A stretch of 64,000 bases of DNA from Pontibacter lucknowensis. GTDB taxonomy: Bacteria; Bacteroidota; Bacteroidia; Cytophagales; Hymenobacteraceae. A program made the position numbers and the translations under genes. The DNA lies in contig NZ_FTNM01000001.1 of assembly GCF_900156415.1 (NCBI RefSeq), positions 1 through 64,000 of the forward strand, read 5' to 3'. Below, piece after piece: positions 8,435 to 17,032 of this stretch. Every line of letters starts with the position of its first letter. Position 1 is the first letter of the stretch. The notes under the pieces are model-generated. The model searched no databases, was not told the origin of the DNA, and was given only the letters and a program-made list of their open reading frames with translations.

Positions 8435-9658
8435 ATGGCTGAAATTACCTGCTCATTTTGTGGCAAGAACAAAAAAGACGTATCTGTGATGATATCCGGT
8501 ATCAACGCGCACATTTGCGACCGTTGTATCGGGCAGGCACAGCAAATCCTGAACGAGGAGAATAAGATACGCGCCAACAGCCGCACGCCTAAGTTCAACC
8601 TGATGAAGCCGAAACAGATGAAGGAGTACCTTGATCAGTTTGTGGTTGGCCAGGATGAGGCGAAGAAGGTAATGTCAGTAGCGGTGTACAACCATTACAA
8701 GCGTTTGATGCAGCGTACCAACGACGATGATGTCGTGATCGAGAAGTCTAACATCATTATGGTAGGTGAAACCGGTACAGGCAAGACCTACCTGGCCCGT
8801 ATGATGGCTGGTATTCTGCAGGTGCCTTTCTGTATAGCTGATGCAACTGTACTGACAGAGGCTGGCTATGTAGGTGAAGACGTAGAGAGCATCCTGACAC
8901 GCCTGCTGCAGGCTGCCGACTATAACGTAGAAGCAGCTGAGCGCGGTATTGTATACATTGACGAGATCGATAAAATTGCCCGCAAGAGCGATAACCCTTC
9001 TATTACCCGCGACGTGAGTGGCGAAGGTGTGCAGCAGGCATTGCTGAAACTGCTCGAAGGCACGGTAGTGAACGTACCGCCACAGGGTGGCCGTAAGCAC
9101 CCGGAGCAGAAGATGATCACGGTGAACACCGAGAACATTCTGTTCATTTGCGGTGGTGCTTTTGTAGGTATAGACCGCCTGATCAAGAACCGCCTCAATA
9201 CGCGTCCGATTGGCTTCTCTAAGTCGAAGCAGGATGAATCAGAAGAGAAGGAGAACTTCCTCCGTTACCTGACTGCCCAGGATCTGAAGAACTTCGGACT
9301 TATACCTGAGCTGATCGGTCGTCTGCCAGTGCTGACGCACCTGAACCCACTAGATAAGGATACGCTTCGTCTGATCCTGCTGGAGCCGAAGAACTCTATC
9401 GTGAAGCAGTACAAGCGTCTGTTTGAGATGGAAAACATCAGCCTCAGCTTTGATGACGATGCGTTGGATTACATTGTAGAAAAAGCTGCCGAGTACAAGC
9501 TTGGCGCCCGAGGCTTGCGTTCTATTTGCGAAGGTATTATGACAGACGCCATGTTTGAGCTACCGTCTGAAGAAGGTGCTAAAGAACTGGTGATCACCGG
9601 CGAATATGCCCGCGACAAGTTTGATAAATCACCTCTGAAGCAGCTACGTGTTGCCTAA
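8435..9658 (+). CDS. clpX: ATP-dependent Clp protease ATP-binding subunit ClpX
   Basis: AAA+ unfoldase that feeds substrates to ClpP. The N-terminal zinc-binding domain has its four cysteines (Cys6, Cys9, Cys28, Cys31). Walker A GETGTGKT is at about 110-117, Walker B with IDEIDKIA near 173, and the pore loop GYVGED near 145; the sensor-2 arginine region GARGLRS is near 364. The 407-residue length is normal. It ends at a strong bidirectional terminator shared with the convergent lpxB. Confidence 0.98.
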   Translation: MAEITCSFCGKNKKDVSVMISGINAHICDRCIGQAQQILNEENKIRANSRTPKFNLMKPKQMKEYLDQFVVGQDEAKKVMSVAVYNHYKRLMQRTNDDDVVIEKSNIIMVGETGTGKTYLARMMAGILQVPFCIADATVLTEAGYVGEDVESILTRLLQAADYNVEAAERGIVYIDEIDKIARKSDNPSITRDVSGEGVQQALLKLLEGTVVNVPPQGGRKHPEQKMITVNTENILFICGGAFVGIDRLIKNRLNTRPIGFSKSKQDESEEKENFLRYLTAQDLKNFGLIPELIGRLPVLTHLNPLDKDTLRLILLEPKNSIVKQYKRLFEMENISLSFDDDALDYIVEKAAEYKLGARGLRSICEGIMTDAMFELPSEEGAKELVITGEYARDKFDKSPLKQLRVA

Positions 9659-9671
9659 GGTATAGCAAGAT

Positions 9672-9715
9672 AAAAGAGAAGGCCTCAGCTGCATACAGCT
9701 GAGGCCTTCTCTTTT
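9672..9715. terminator. Bidirectional terminator between clpX and lpxB
   Basis: A perfect 20-bp inverted repeat (9672-9691 and 9696-9715), 4-nt loop, with AAAA and TTTT ends so that it works on both strands. It lies between convergent clpX (plus) and lpxB (minus). Confidence 0.94.
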
Positions 9716-9747
9716 AGGTATAGCACACCTTTGTGTGAAATTGTAGT

Positions 9748-10866
9748 TTATACATTCTCCTTCATGTATCCCACCATCAGCTCTGCGGCACGCTCAGCTG
9801 TACGGTACTCCCCTATTCTTTTCTTCACAAGCGCATAGCCTTCTTTCTGCTTCTGCATAGCATACTTATCAAACAGGATACTCTTAAGCTCGGCTACGAT
9901 CTTCTTGGCCGTAAAGTCTTCCTGAATCAGCTCCGTTACAATTGGCTTATCGGCAATCAGGTTAACGAGCGAAATGTAAGGAACCTTGATTACACGTTTG
10001 CCAATGGCATAAGAGATGGCGCTGGTTTTGTAACACACGACCTGCGGCACATCAAACAAGGCCGTTTCGAGTGTGGCTGTACCTGAGGTTACCAGGGCAG
10101 CTTTAGCATGCGCTAGCAAGTCGTAGGTCTGGTCGTATACGATCTTGATATTCGGATCCTTGTTGTACTGCTCGTAATACTCTTTCGAGAAGTTCGATAC
10201 ACCAGCCACGATAAACTGATAATCGCGGAACGAAGGGAGCACACTCAACATGACCTCCAGCATATTTTCAATCTCCTGCTTACGAGAACCCGGCAGCAAT
10301 GCAATGATAGGCTTGTTGTTCTGGATATGGTTTCGCACTCTGAAATCAGGCGCCACGACGTGATCGTTCACTGAGTCTGCGACCGGATTGCCGATGTAGT
10401 CTACTTTGTAATCAAAGCGACCATAGAACTCCTCCTCAAAGGGCATGATCACGAACATGCGGTCTACGAGGCGCTTGATCTTGTGCACCCGGCCCTGGTT
10501 CCAGGCCCAGATCTTGGGAGAGATGTAATAGAAAACTTTGAGGCCGTGCTCTTTTGCAAACTTGGCGATCCGCATGTTGAAGCCGGCATAATCCACTAGG
10601 ATGATCACATCCGGTTTAAAGGCTGTGATATCCTCTTTGCACTCGCGCAGGAAGCCCAATATCTTAAAAAAATTGGCGGCAGCCTCCGCAAAGCCCATAA
10701 AGGCCATTTCCTGGTAATGCTTCACCAGGTGCATGCCGGCTTCCTGCATCATATCGCCTCCCCACCCTCTTATGTCAGCCTCGGGATCTTGTTTCCGGAG
10801 CTGTTTGATGAGGTTAGAAGCATGCAGATCGCCTGAGCGTTCGCCGGCTATAATGTAATATTTCAT
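9748..10866 (-). CDS. lpxB: Lipid-A-disaccharide synthase
   Basis: Family GT19 glycosyltransferase that joins lipid X to UDP-diacylglucosamine in lipid A synthesis at the inner membrane. The N-terminal GERSGDLHASNL motif (residues 8-19), GWGGDMM, VDYAGFN (~112), YYISPKIWAWNQGR (~132) and LLPGSRKQEI (~209) are all family hallmarks. The 372-residue length is usual. It is the last gene of a minus-strand group, 83 bp after the PTPS-family gene, and ends at the terminator shared with clpX. Confidence 0.96.
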   Translation of the reverse strand: MKYYIIAGERSGDLHASNLIKQLRKQDPEADIRGWGGDMMQEAGMHLVKHYQEMAFMGFAEAAANFFKILGFLRECKEDITAFKPDVIILVDYAGFNMRIAKFAKEHGLKVFYYISPKIWAWNQGRVHKIKRLVDRMFVIMPFEEEFYGRFDYKVDYIGNPVADSVNDHVVAPDFRVRNHIQNNKPIIALLPGSRKQEIENMLEVMLSVLPSFRDYQFIVAGVSNFSKEYYEQYNKDPNIKIVYDQTYDLLAHAKAALVTSGTATLETALFDVPQVVCYKTSAISYAIGKRVIKVPYISLVNLIADKPIVTELIQEDFTAKKIVAELKSILFDKYAMQKQKEGYALVKKRIGEYRTAERAAELMVGYMKENV

Positions 10867-10949
10867 CTAATGTGTATGCGTTTGGGCTGCCTGATGTGGC
10901 AGAAACGAAGAAAGCAACGGAACAGGTATAGCCAAAAGGCTATGATTGC

Positions 10950-11366
10950 TTATTCGCCAAAATACTCCACGTAGTTGCGTGGAGTTTCATATAATTTGAG
11001 GCTATGTAGCCTGGCTTGGGAAATTTCGGCGATTTTAGGTTCCAGAATTTTCCAGAACTCTACTACCAGGTTCTCTGTGCTGGCCAGCTTGTCTTCCATG
11101 AAAGCCACATCCAGGTTGAGGTTTTTATGGTCTACCTTCTCGATGATGTGCTTGCGGATAAGCGTGCTCAGCTTTTTGAGGTCAATCACAAAGCCGGTGT
11201 CAGGATCCGGCTTTCCTTTTACGGTCACGATCAGCTCATAATTGTGCCCATGCCAATTGGTATTCGCACATGGCCCGAAAACCTCCTTATTCTTCGCCAA
11301 CGACCAGTTCGGGTTGTGCAGCTTGTGGGCTGCATTGAAATGCTCTAATCTGCTTACGTAAATCAT
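10950..11366 (-). CDS. 6-pyruvoyltetrahydropterin synthase / QueD family protein
   Basis: A 138-residue T-fold enzyme acting on 7,8-dihydroneopterin triphosphate, either in queuosine synthesis (QueD) or pterin metabolism. Zinc-ligand histidines are visible in FNAAHKLH (residue 14 and nearby) and HGHNY (~39-41). The catalytic cysteine lies in GPCANTNWHGHNY, with five residues between Cys and HGH; that spacing is as in eukaryotic PTPS (PTPS-I/II group) rather than the three-residue spacing of classical E. coli QueD. Catalytic DHKNLN and a late Glu (LYETP) are present. It follows the permease gene with no gap, so it is probably co-transcribed with it. The choice between QueD and PTPS activity is open. 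Confidence 0.88.
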   Translation of the reverse strand: MIYVSRLEHFNAAHKLHNPNWSLAKNKEVFGPCANTNWHGHNYELIVTVKGKPDPDTGFVIDLKKLSTLIRKHIIEKVDHKNLNLDVAFMEDKLASTENLVVEFWKILEPKIAEISQARLHSLKLYETPRNYVEYFGE

Positions 11367-12374
11367 TTAACTGCTAAACTTATAATTCTTTTGGGACAGC
11401 AAATATACGAAGAAAGGAACACCAAAGAACGATGTAATGATTCCAATTGGCAGGCCAGCTGGCGGATATAAAATACGGGACAAAAGATCGCAGAGCAGCA
11501 TGAACAAACCACCCACAAAAGCACAGAAAAGCAGGTTGCTCCTGCCAGTTGCCCCCATCAGTCCGCGGGTTACGTGCGGAATGATCAGTCCCACAAAGCC
11601 GATAGGTCCGGAGGTAGCCACCGCGAAGCCTGTTACGATAGAAACAGTAGCCAAAATCGCCCAACGGGTTTGCGCCACGTTCACCCCCAAAGCCTGTGCC
11701 CGGTCGGCACCGAGCAATAGGATGTTGAGCTGCTTCTGCAGGAAAGCAAAGAGCAAAAGCGCCACTAACAAAGCTGTAGCCGGGTATGGCAGCAGCGACC
11801 AGCTTGCCCGCTCAAAACTGCCCATTGACCAGAATATCACAGACTTAAGTTTTCCTTCTGAATCAGACAGAAAAGTGAGTAGACCTACTATAGCTGTCAC
11901 TAACGAGCTGATGGCTATACCTGCCAATAGCAGTTGCGCAGGTATAAGCTGCCGCTTCCGGTAACCGAGCACCACCACCACCAGCGTTACCACAAAAGCT
12001 CCCACAAGTGCGAACACCGGCGGCATGTAAAAACCTCCGATAGACACTTCAATAAAACCGAAGAACACAATCACAGCACCCAACGACGCGCCAGAGGCAG
12101 TGCCCAACAGGTATGGATCAGCCAGCCCGTTGTTGACCATGGCTTGCATCAGGTAACCGCAGAAAGCCAGCGAAGCACCTACGACTAAGGCCAATAGCAG
12201 CCTGGGCAGGCGCAGGTGTGCGATGGCAAAATGGGTGGTATTATCCGGGTCGTAGTGAAAAACAGCCTGCCAGATTGTAGCCAGATCCACCTCGAAAGTA
12301 CCGACCTGCAGCCCGAGCACCAACGCTACCAAGATCAATAGAAAAGCTCCAGCAAAGTATAAGGCGCTTCTCAT
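11367..12374 (-). CDS. FecCD/BtuC-family ABC transporter permease
   Basis: A 335-residue inner-membrane permease of the type that imports iron-siderophores, heme or cobalamin. It has many hydrophobic helices and the family signatures FCGYLMQAMVNNGLADPYLLG (near residue 71-91) and GPIGFVGLIIPHVTRGL (near 256-272). It overlaps the binding-protein gene by 4 bp (ATGA type), so the two are translationally coupled. No ATPase gene is present nearby. Confidence 0.93.
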   Translation of the reverse strand: MRSALYFAGAFLLILVALVLGLQVGTFEVDLATIWQAVFHYDPDNTTHFAIAHLRLPRLLLALVVGASLAFCGYLMQAMVNNGLADPYLLGTASGASLGAVIVFFGFIEVSIGGFYMPPVFALVGAFVVTLVVVVLGYRKRQLIPAQLLLAGIAISSLVTAIVGLLTFLSDSEGKLKSVIFWSMGSFERASWSLLPYPATALLVALLLFAFLQKQLNILLLGADRAQALGVNVAQTRWAILATVSIVTGFAVATSGPIGFVGLIIPHVTRGLMGATGRSNLLFCAFVGGLFMLLCDLLSRILYPPAGLPIGIITSFFGVPFFVYLLSQKNYKFSS

Positions 12375-13267
12375 GGGTATAGGAAGCTTTCAAGTTCACG
12401 TATCGACTCTACTACCCGTGGGCTTGGCCGCTCGATCAGGTTGCCAGTAGGCTGGTAGATACGTTTGTTCTGGTAGGCGGCAATTTTGCGCAGCTCCGGG
12501 TATAGGCTGAAAAACTCCCGCTCCAGCCGCTCTATACTTCCGCCCAACAGCACATCCGGGTTCAGTTTAAGAATATACTCGCGGGTGAGTGCCGGATAAG
12601 GCTGGTCGAAAACCTCCTGTACAGCATTCAGGGCTCCCAGTATACGCAACTGGTCAGTCAGGATGGTGTTTTGCCCATACACGTAGATCGGGTCGCTCCA
12701 GGTAATGGTTAGCACCCGCTGCAGCTGCGCCTGTCCGCTATACCTGCGCTCGATCTCCCGCACCTGCTGTCGCAGCGAATCTGCCAGATGGTTTGCCTGC
12801 TGCTCTCGGCCCATGATGCGGCCGATGTCCTCTATACCTTTCAGGATATCCTCCACACTGCGGTATTTCTGATAATAAATAGGTATACCTAGCTCTTCCA
12901 ATCGGGCGGCCACATCCAGCGGGGTTATACCTTCCACTGTAAAGATCAGGTCGGGTTTCAGGGCCATCACCTGCTCCAGATCAACCGGGTAATTGTTCAC
13001 CACGGGCTTGCTGTATACCTCCGACGGGTAGTCACACTGGGGTGTGCGTCCGACTATAGAGGCGGTATCGCAAACGGCAAAGAGCATCTCCGTCATGGAG
13101 GAAGCAAAGGCCATCACGCGTTCCGGCTGTCTCTCTAATTTTATCTCACGTCCCAGGTCGTCCTGCAGCACCAGCTCCTCCCCCGCCTGTTCTTCTTTTC
13201 CGGAGCTGCAGGCACAGCAAAAAATCAGCAGGCACACTGCCAAAAACTTGTTCAGGTATGGATGCAA
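12371..13267 (-). CDS. ABC transporter substrate-binding lipoprotein (BtuF/FecB type)
   Basis: A 298-residue periplasmic binding protein of the helical-backbone (TroA/BtuF) class. The N-terminus is a lipoprotein signal with the predicted lipidated Cys20 followed by SSG. Features typical of the class are PERVMAFASSMTEMLFAV (~50), KPDLIF (~103) and a C-terminal lobe with LNPDVLLGG. The ligand could be cobalamin or a siderophore; no cobalamin riboswitch fits in the 109-bp divergent gap to hldD. It is the first gene of the minus-strand group with the permease and PTPS-family protein. Confidence 0.9.
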   Translation of the reverse strand: MHPYLNKFLAVCLLIFCCACSSGKEEQAGEELVLQDDLGREIKLERQPERVMAFASSMTEMLFAVCDTASIVGRTPQCDYPSEVYSKPVVNNYPVDLEQVMALKPDLIFTVEGITPLDVAARLEELGIPIYYQKYRSVEDILKGIEDIGRIMGREQQANHLADSLRQQVREIERRYSGQAQLQRVLTITWSDPIYVYGQNTILTDQLRILGALNAVQEVFDQPYPALTREYILKLNPDVLLGGSIERLEREFFSLYPELRKIAAYQNKRIYQPTGNLIERPSPRVVESIRELESFLYP

Positions 13268-13376
13268 GGTATAGATTGGTTTCTGATTAATGGAGTGACA
13301 AGGCGACGTGCGCTTCGGCTCCGTTTATTTTCGTAAATTTAACGCAATATTACTTTACAGCCTATAAAACTGAATT

Positions 13377-14342
13377 ATGATCGTTGTAACTGGTGCTGCC
13401 GGCTTTATTGCGAGTTGCCTTGTGAGCAGGCTCAATGCAGCTAACTTTAATGATATCGTGGTGGTAGACAATTTTTCTGTCGCCAAAAAAGAAGGAAACC
13501 TGAAAGGGAAAAAGATAAAAGAGTATGTAGACCGCGACGGTTTCTTTGAATGGCTGGATGATAACTACGAAGAAGTTGAGTTTATCTTCCATCTGGGTGC
13601 CCGCACCGATACCACCGAGTTTAACAAAGATGTATTTGACCTACTCAACCTGAACTACTCTAAGCAGGTATGGAACGCCTGCTGCGAGTACCAGATTCCG
13701 CTGGTATACGCTTCGTCAGCGGCTACCTACGGCTCAGGTACGCTTGGCTACGACGATGAAGAAGCGACTATCCCATTGCTGCAGCCGCTTAACCCCTACG
13801 GCGACTCCAAGAATGACTTCGATAAGTGGGCACTCGAGCAGACGGCAAAGCCTTTCTTCTGGGCAGGCCTGAAGTTCTTCAACGTGTACGGCCCGAATGA
13901 GTACCACAAAGGAAAGATGGCATCCGTTATTTTTCATGCCTATAACCAGATCAAGGAAAAAGGCAGCATGAAGCTTTTCCGCTCCCACCACCCAGACTTT
14001 GCCGATGGTGAGCAGATGCGCGACTTCGTGTATGTAAAGGATGTAGTGGAGGTATGCATGTTTTTGATGCAGCACCGCAAAAACTCGGGCATCTACAACC
14101 TCGGCTCCGGTAAGGCCCGCACTTTTATGGCACTAGCCCTCAACACATTCGATGCCATGGGCATAGAGCCTAACATCGACTTTATGGACACGCCGGAGAA
14201 CTTACGCGACAACTATCAGTATTTTACAGAAGCTAATATGAGCAAGCTCCGCTCTATTGGCTATGATCGAGAGTTCTATACTTTAGAAGAAGGTGTGAAG
14301 GATTATGTGCAGAACTACCTGATGGAGGGAAAGTATTACTAA
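13377..14342 (+). CDS. hldD: ADP-L-glycero-D-manno-heptose-6-epimerase
   Basis: Short-chain dehydrogenase-type epimerase of the LPS heptose pathway, 321 residues. The NAD(P)-binding loop is TGAAGFIAS (residues 5-13), in which the usual third glycine is Ala12. The catalytic YxxxK is YGDSK (Tyr141/Lys145) and the HldD hallmarks HLGARTDTTE (~73), FFNVYGPNEYHKGKMASV (~164) and MRDFVYVKDV are present. It is divergent from the binding-protein gene. Confidence 0.95.
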   Translation: MIVVTGAAGFIASCLVSRLNAANFNDIVVVDNFSVAKKEGNLKGKKIKEYVDRDGFFEWLDDNYEEVEFIFHLGARTDTTEFNKDVFDLLNLNYSKQVWNACCEYQIPLVYASSAATYGSGTLGYDDEEATIPLLQPLNPYGDSKNDFDKWALEQTAKPFFWAGLKFFNVYGPNEYHKGKMASVIFHAYNQIKEKGSMKLFRSHHPDFADGEQMRDFVYVKDVVEVCMFLMQHRKNSGIYNLGSGKARTFMALALNTFDAMGIEPNIDFMDTPENLRDNYQYFTEANMSKLRSIGYDREFYTLEEGVKDYVQNYLMEGKYY

Positions 14343-14378
14343 TACTGCTTACTGAGTAATTTACGACCTAACAGGTAT

Positions 14379-14423
14379 AGCAAGGCCCCACTTATGGTTT
14401 CATAGGCGGGGCCTTGCTTTTAG
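14379..14423. terminator. Bidirectional terminator after hldD
   Basis: An 11-bp inverted repeat AGCAAGGCCCC/GGGGCCTTGCT (14379-14389, 14408-14418) with an 18-nt loop and T/A tracts. It lies between convergent hldD and the lipoprotein gene at 14438. Confidence 0.8.
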
Positions 14424-14437
14424 CCTGATTCTAGCTG

Positions 14438-15553
14438 TTATTTCTTCTCTTCCTCTTTATAAGTCAGCAAATGTTCTGCTTCTTTACTGAACAAACCAGA
14501 CTGTGTGCCGATGTATACTTTGCTACCTACTTTAGCGATAGATGTGATAAGGTGGCCTTCCAGACCGGTATTATCTAGCTCTCTTATAAGCAGTTTGTCT
14601 ATTCCTAACTCAATTGTGAAGATCTGGCTGTAGTAACTGGCTAACAAGATGTCATCGCTGATGGCATAGTATGAAAGCCTGCCCGGTGCATCAGTTAGCT
14701 GCGCATCCAATGACCAAGTCTGTTCAGATATAGATCGCATTAAACTAACTGTTTGCTTTTCCCAATTACTAACTATGCTATAGATATTGCCCTTATGCTC
14801 AAAAGAGGTGACCCCTACTTCTTTTGGCATTTGATAATTAATCTCACCGTCTTCTGTGATTTTATAGAAGCCCCAATCCGTTCCCACATAAAAGTTGTTG
14901 CCGTGCGATCGCATATGCAGCACTTTTCCTCCTACTTCGGCTGGCGTCAGAACGAGCGTCTTTTCAAGCACAATTCTGTCATCACCGAAATGATTCGTCT
15001 CAACTGCTAATTTCACTAAAAGATACCGCAGGCCGTGTCTTCCAGTATCTTCATTGAGGTGGGTATAAGGAACCAATGCTACATGATTCTCTGAAATGGC
15101 AAAGCTTTCGTTCAACTTCATCGCCGCCAGACTAAACCCCCTAAACTGCGGATCAAGTTTGGCTACATCTAAGGCAAGGTATGTCCCGCTATGCAAAGGA
15201 TTATTTACGCTTCTGAGATGCAGGTAATTTCCATCTGTACCGCCAAAAATCCTGGAGCTTATTGGGTGCTTGTGGTGCGACACATTTTTGAAATAATGCG
15301 GGTAATGTATTACTTTCTCACGGCCCCCTTCCATCGAAATGGTTGATAAGAAGTCCATCCCCAGTACCTGAAGTTTGTCAGTCGCACTATAGAGGTTAGC
15401 GATGTACCGATTGTAATGCAGAAACTGATCATGCACCTTCCAAGCAACCACAGGATCTGCCTCGATCTCTTCAATATCTTTTTTGCAGGAAAAAAGCAAT
15501 AAGGTTAAACAAAGCAAGGGCATCAAATACCTGCTTGCTATAAGATGCTTCAT
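14438..15553 (-). CDS. Lipoprotein of unknown function (paralogue A)
   Basis: A 371-residue predicted lipoprotein: hydrophobic signal with lipobox LFSC and lipidated Cys23, then KKDIEEIE. The body is rich in short beta-strand blocks of the type FYVGTDWGFYKI, IYSIVSNW and VYIGTQSGLFSK, which suggests a beta-propeller, but no named family was recognised. It is clearly paralogous to the next gene upstream (shared VVAW, QVLGM, MRSH.NNFYV.TDWGFYKI, LRELDNTGL.GH.ITSIAKV). A 141-bp gap separates the two. Function unknown; fold is inference. Confidence 0.85.
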   Translation of the reverse strand: MKHLIASRYLMPLLCLTLLLFSCKKDIEEIEADPVVAWKVHDQFLHYNRYIANLYSATDKLQVLGMDFLSTISMEGGREKVIHYPHYFKNVSHHKHPISSRIFGGTDGNYLHLRSVNNPLHSGTYLALDVAKLDPQFRGFSLAAMKLNESFAISENHVALVPYTHLNEDTGRHGLRYLLVKLAVETNHFGDDRIVLEKTLVLTPAEVGGKVLHMRSHGNNFYVGTDWGFYKITEDGEINYQMPKEVGVTSFEHKGNIYSIVSNWEKQTVSLMRSISEQTWSLDAQLTDAPGRLSYYAISDDILLASYYSQIFTIELGIDKLLIRELDNTGLEGHLITSIAKVGSKVYIGTQSGLFSKEAEHLLTYKEEEKK

Positions 15554-15694
15554 AGAAGTAAAAAGTATTGTCGCTATAACTAATAATCTGTTTCAGAGAC
15601 TCGGATAAAATAATGCGATCGTGGAGTTAAATATCTAAGAACCCTCCCCGTCTACATGGGCTCTATCGATTCACTTGGGTTTAAGATATAAATG

Positions 15695-16813
15695 TTAGTT
15701 CTCCACTTCCTTATAAGTCAGCAAATGTTCTGTCGCTTTGCTGAAGAGGCCAGATTGGGTGCCAATATATACTTTGTTCTTCACTTTAGCGATAGAAGTG
15801 ATCGTGTGGCCTACAAGCCCGGTATTGTCAAGTTCTCTTAACTGCAGCTTATCTATACCTACCTCCACCTCAAATATCTGGCTATGGCGAAAGGCCAGTA
15901 TTACATCATCGCTAATTGCAATATAGTTGAACCACTCCGCTGCATTTCCTGCGTGTGCATCCAAAGACCAGGATTGCCCGGACACAGCCCGGAACAAGGC
16001 GTGTGTCTGTTGTCTTCCGTGCCTGGCCAAAGTATAGAGTTCGCCTTTGTGCTCAAATGTCGCATAAGCTACCTGGTCCGGCATCTGGAAATCAATTTCA
16101 CCTTCTTCCGAAATCTTATAGAATCCCCAGTCGGTGGCAACATAAAAGTTATTCTGGTGTGAACGCATATACCGGACAAAGCCACCTTCTTGCGCGGGTG
16201 TAAGTATTTTAACCTCTTCCAACACGATCTTACTAAAACTCTGATTGGATTTGTCGACCCCTAGTTTTACCAGAAAATACCGCAGCCCAGATCTTCCGGT
16301 TTTCTCATTCGCATACCTGTATGGCACCAGAGCAACATTGTTCTCTGAGATAGCCATGCTTTCCAGTGCGTTAGACATTACTAGTTCAAACTCAAGAAAA
16401 CTAGGGTCAATTTCCTTTGCATATATTCTAAGGTTTGCTCCGCTAGTCACCGGATCGCTCACTGATCTGAAATACAAACTGCCATCTTCAGCTCCTGTAA
16501 ATATATTGGAGTTCATAGGGTAATTGTAGTGTGACAGGTCTCTGAAAGGGTGCACATAGTTACTCACCTTTGCCCCTTTCCTGGCATGGGATATCTTAGA
16601 GAATAAGTACATTCCTAAAACCTGCAGTCTGTCTTCAGCCTCAGCAGCATACAGGTTTACAATAAACCGCTGGTTGTACAAGAACTTATTGTGTGCTTCC
16701 CAGGCAACAACGGGATCTATCTCAATTTCATCGAGCTCTTTTTTACAGGAAGAGAACAGTAAGGACAGGCAGAGTAAAGGCAAGAGGTACTTATTGGGTA
16801 TAAGCTGTTTCAT
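15695..16813 (-). CDS. Lipoprotein of unknown function (paralogue B)
   Basis: A 372-residue lipoprotein with the same build as its neighbour: signal peptide, lipobox FSSC with Cys23, then KKELDEIE and probable propeller-like repeats. The ATG at 16811-16813 was chosen because it gives a clean signal peptide and aligns with the start of paralogue A; an in-frame ATG at 16879 would prepend 22 residues that spoil the signal. The gene pair looks like a tandem duplication. Function unknown. Confidence 0.85.
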   Translation of the reverse strand: MKQLIPNKYLLPLLCLSLLFSSCKKELDEIEIDPVVAWEAHNKFLYNQRFIVNLYAAEAEDRLQVLGMYLFSKISHARKGAKVSNYVHPFRDLSHYNYPMNSNIFTGAEDGSLYFRSVSDPVTSGANLRIYAKEIDPSFLEFELVMSNALESMAISENNVALVPYRYANEKTGRSGLRYFLVKLGVDKSNQSFSKIVLEEVKILTPAQEGGFVRYMRSHQNNFYVATDWGFYKISEEGEIDFQMPDQVAYATFEHKGELYTLARHGRQQTHALFRAVSGQSWSLDAHAGNAAEWFNYIAISDDVILAFRHSQIFEVEVGIDKLQLRELDNTGLVGHTITSIAKVKNKVYIGTQSGLFSKATEHLLTYKEVEN

Positions 16814-17032
16814 TGGTAGTAGAGGGTATACTTCGTGATAGTAATTGCTGAAGGTCAGAGGAAGTATAGGTAGGCTCACAGGTTATACCTGGCAAGCCTA
16901 CACTATTCTTTATCAACCAACCTATACTAAAGATAGAAATAACTATATAAAGAGGAAAGAATATTACACGAACAGACTTTTGCTGTAGATGAATGGTGTT
17001 GCGTGTTAACAAAGTAATGCGTTGTTTTAGGG

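Noticed and set aside
1108..9715. Shared AGAGAAGGC core in the purA and clpX terminators as a repeat family
   Set aside because: The common stretch is short and both hairpins otherwise differ, so chance or stem composition is enough to explain it.
13268..13376. Possible cobalamin riboswitch before the binding-protein gene
   Set aside because: Only 109 bp separate the divergent genes, too short for the element, and no conserved box was found.
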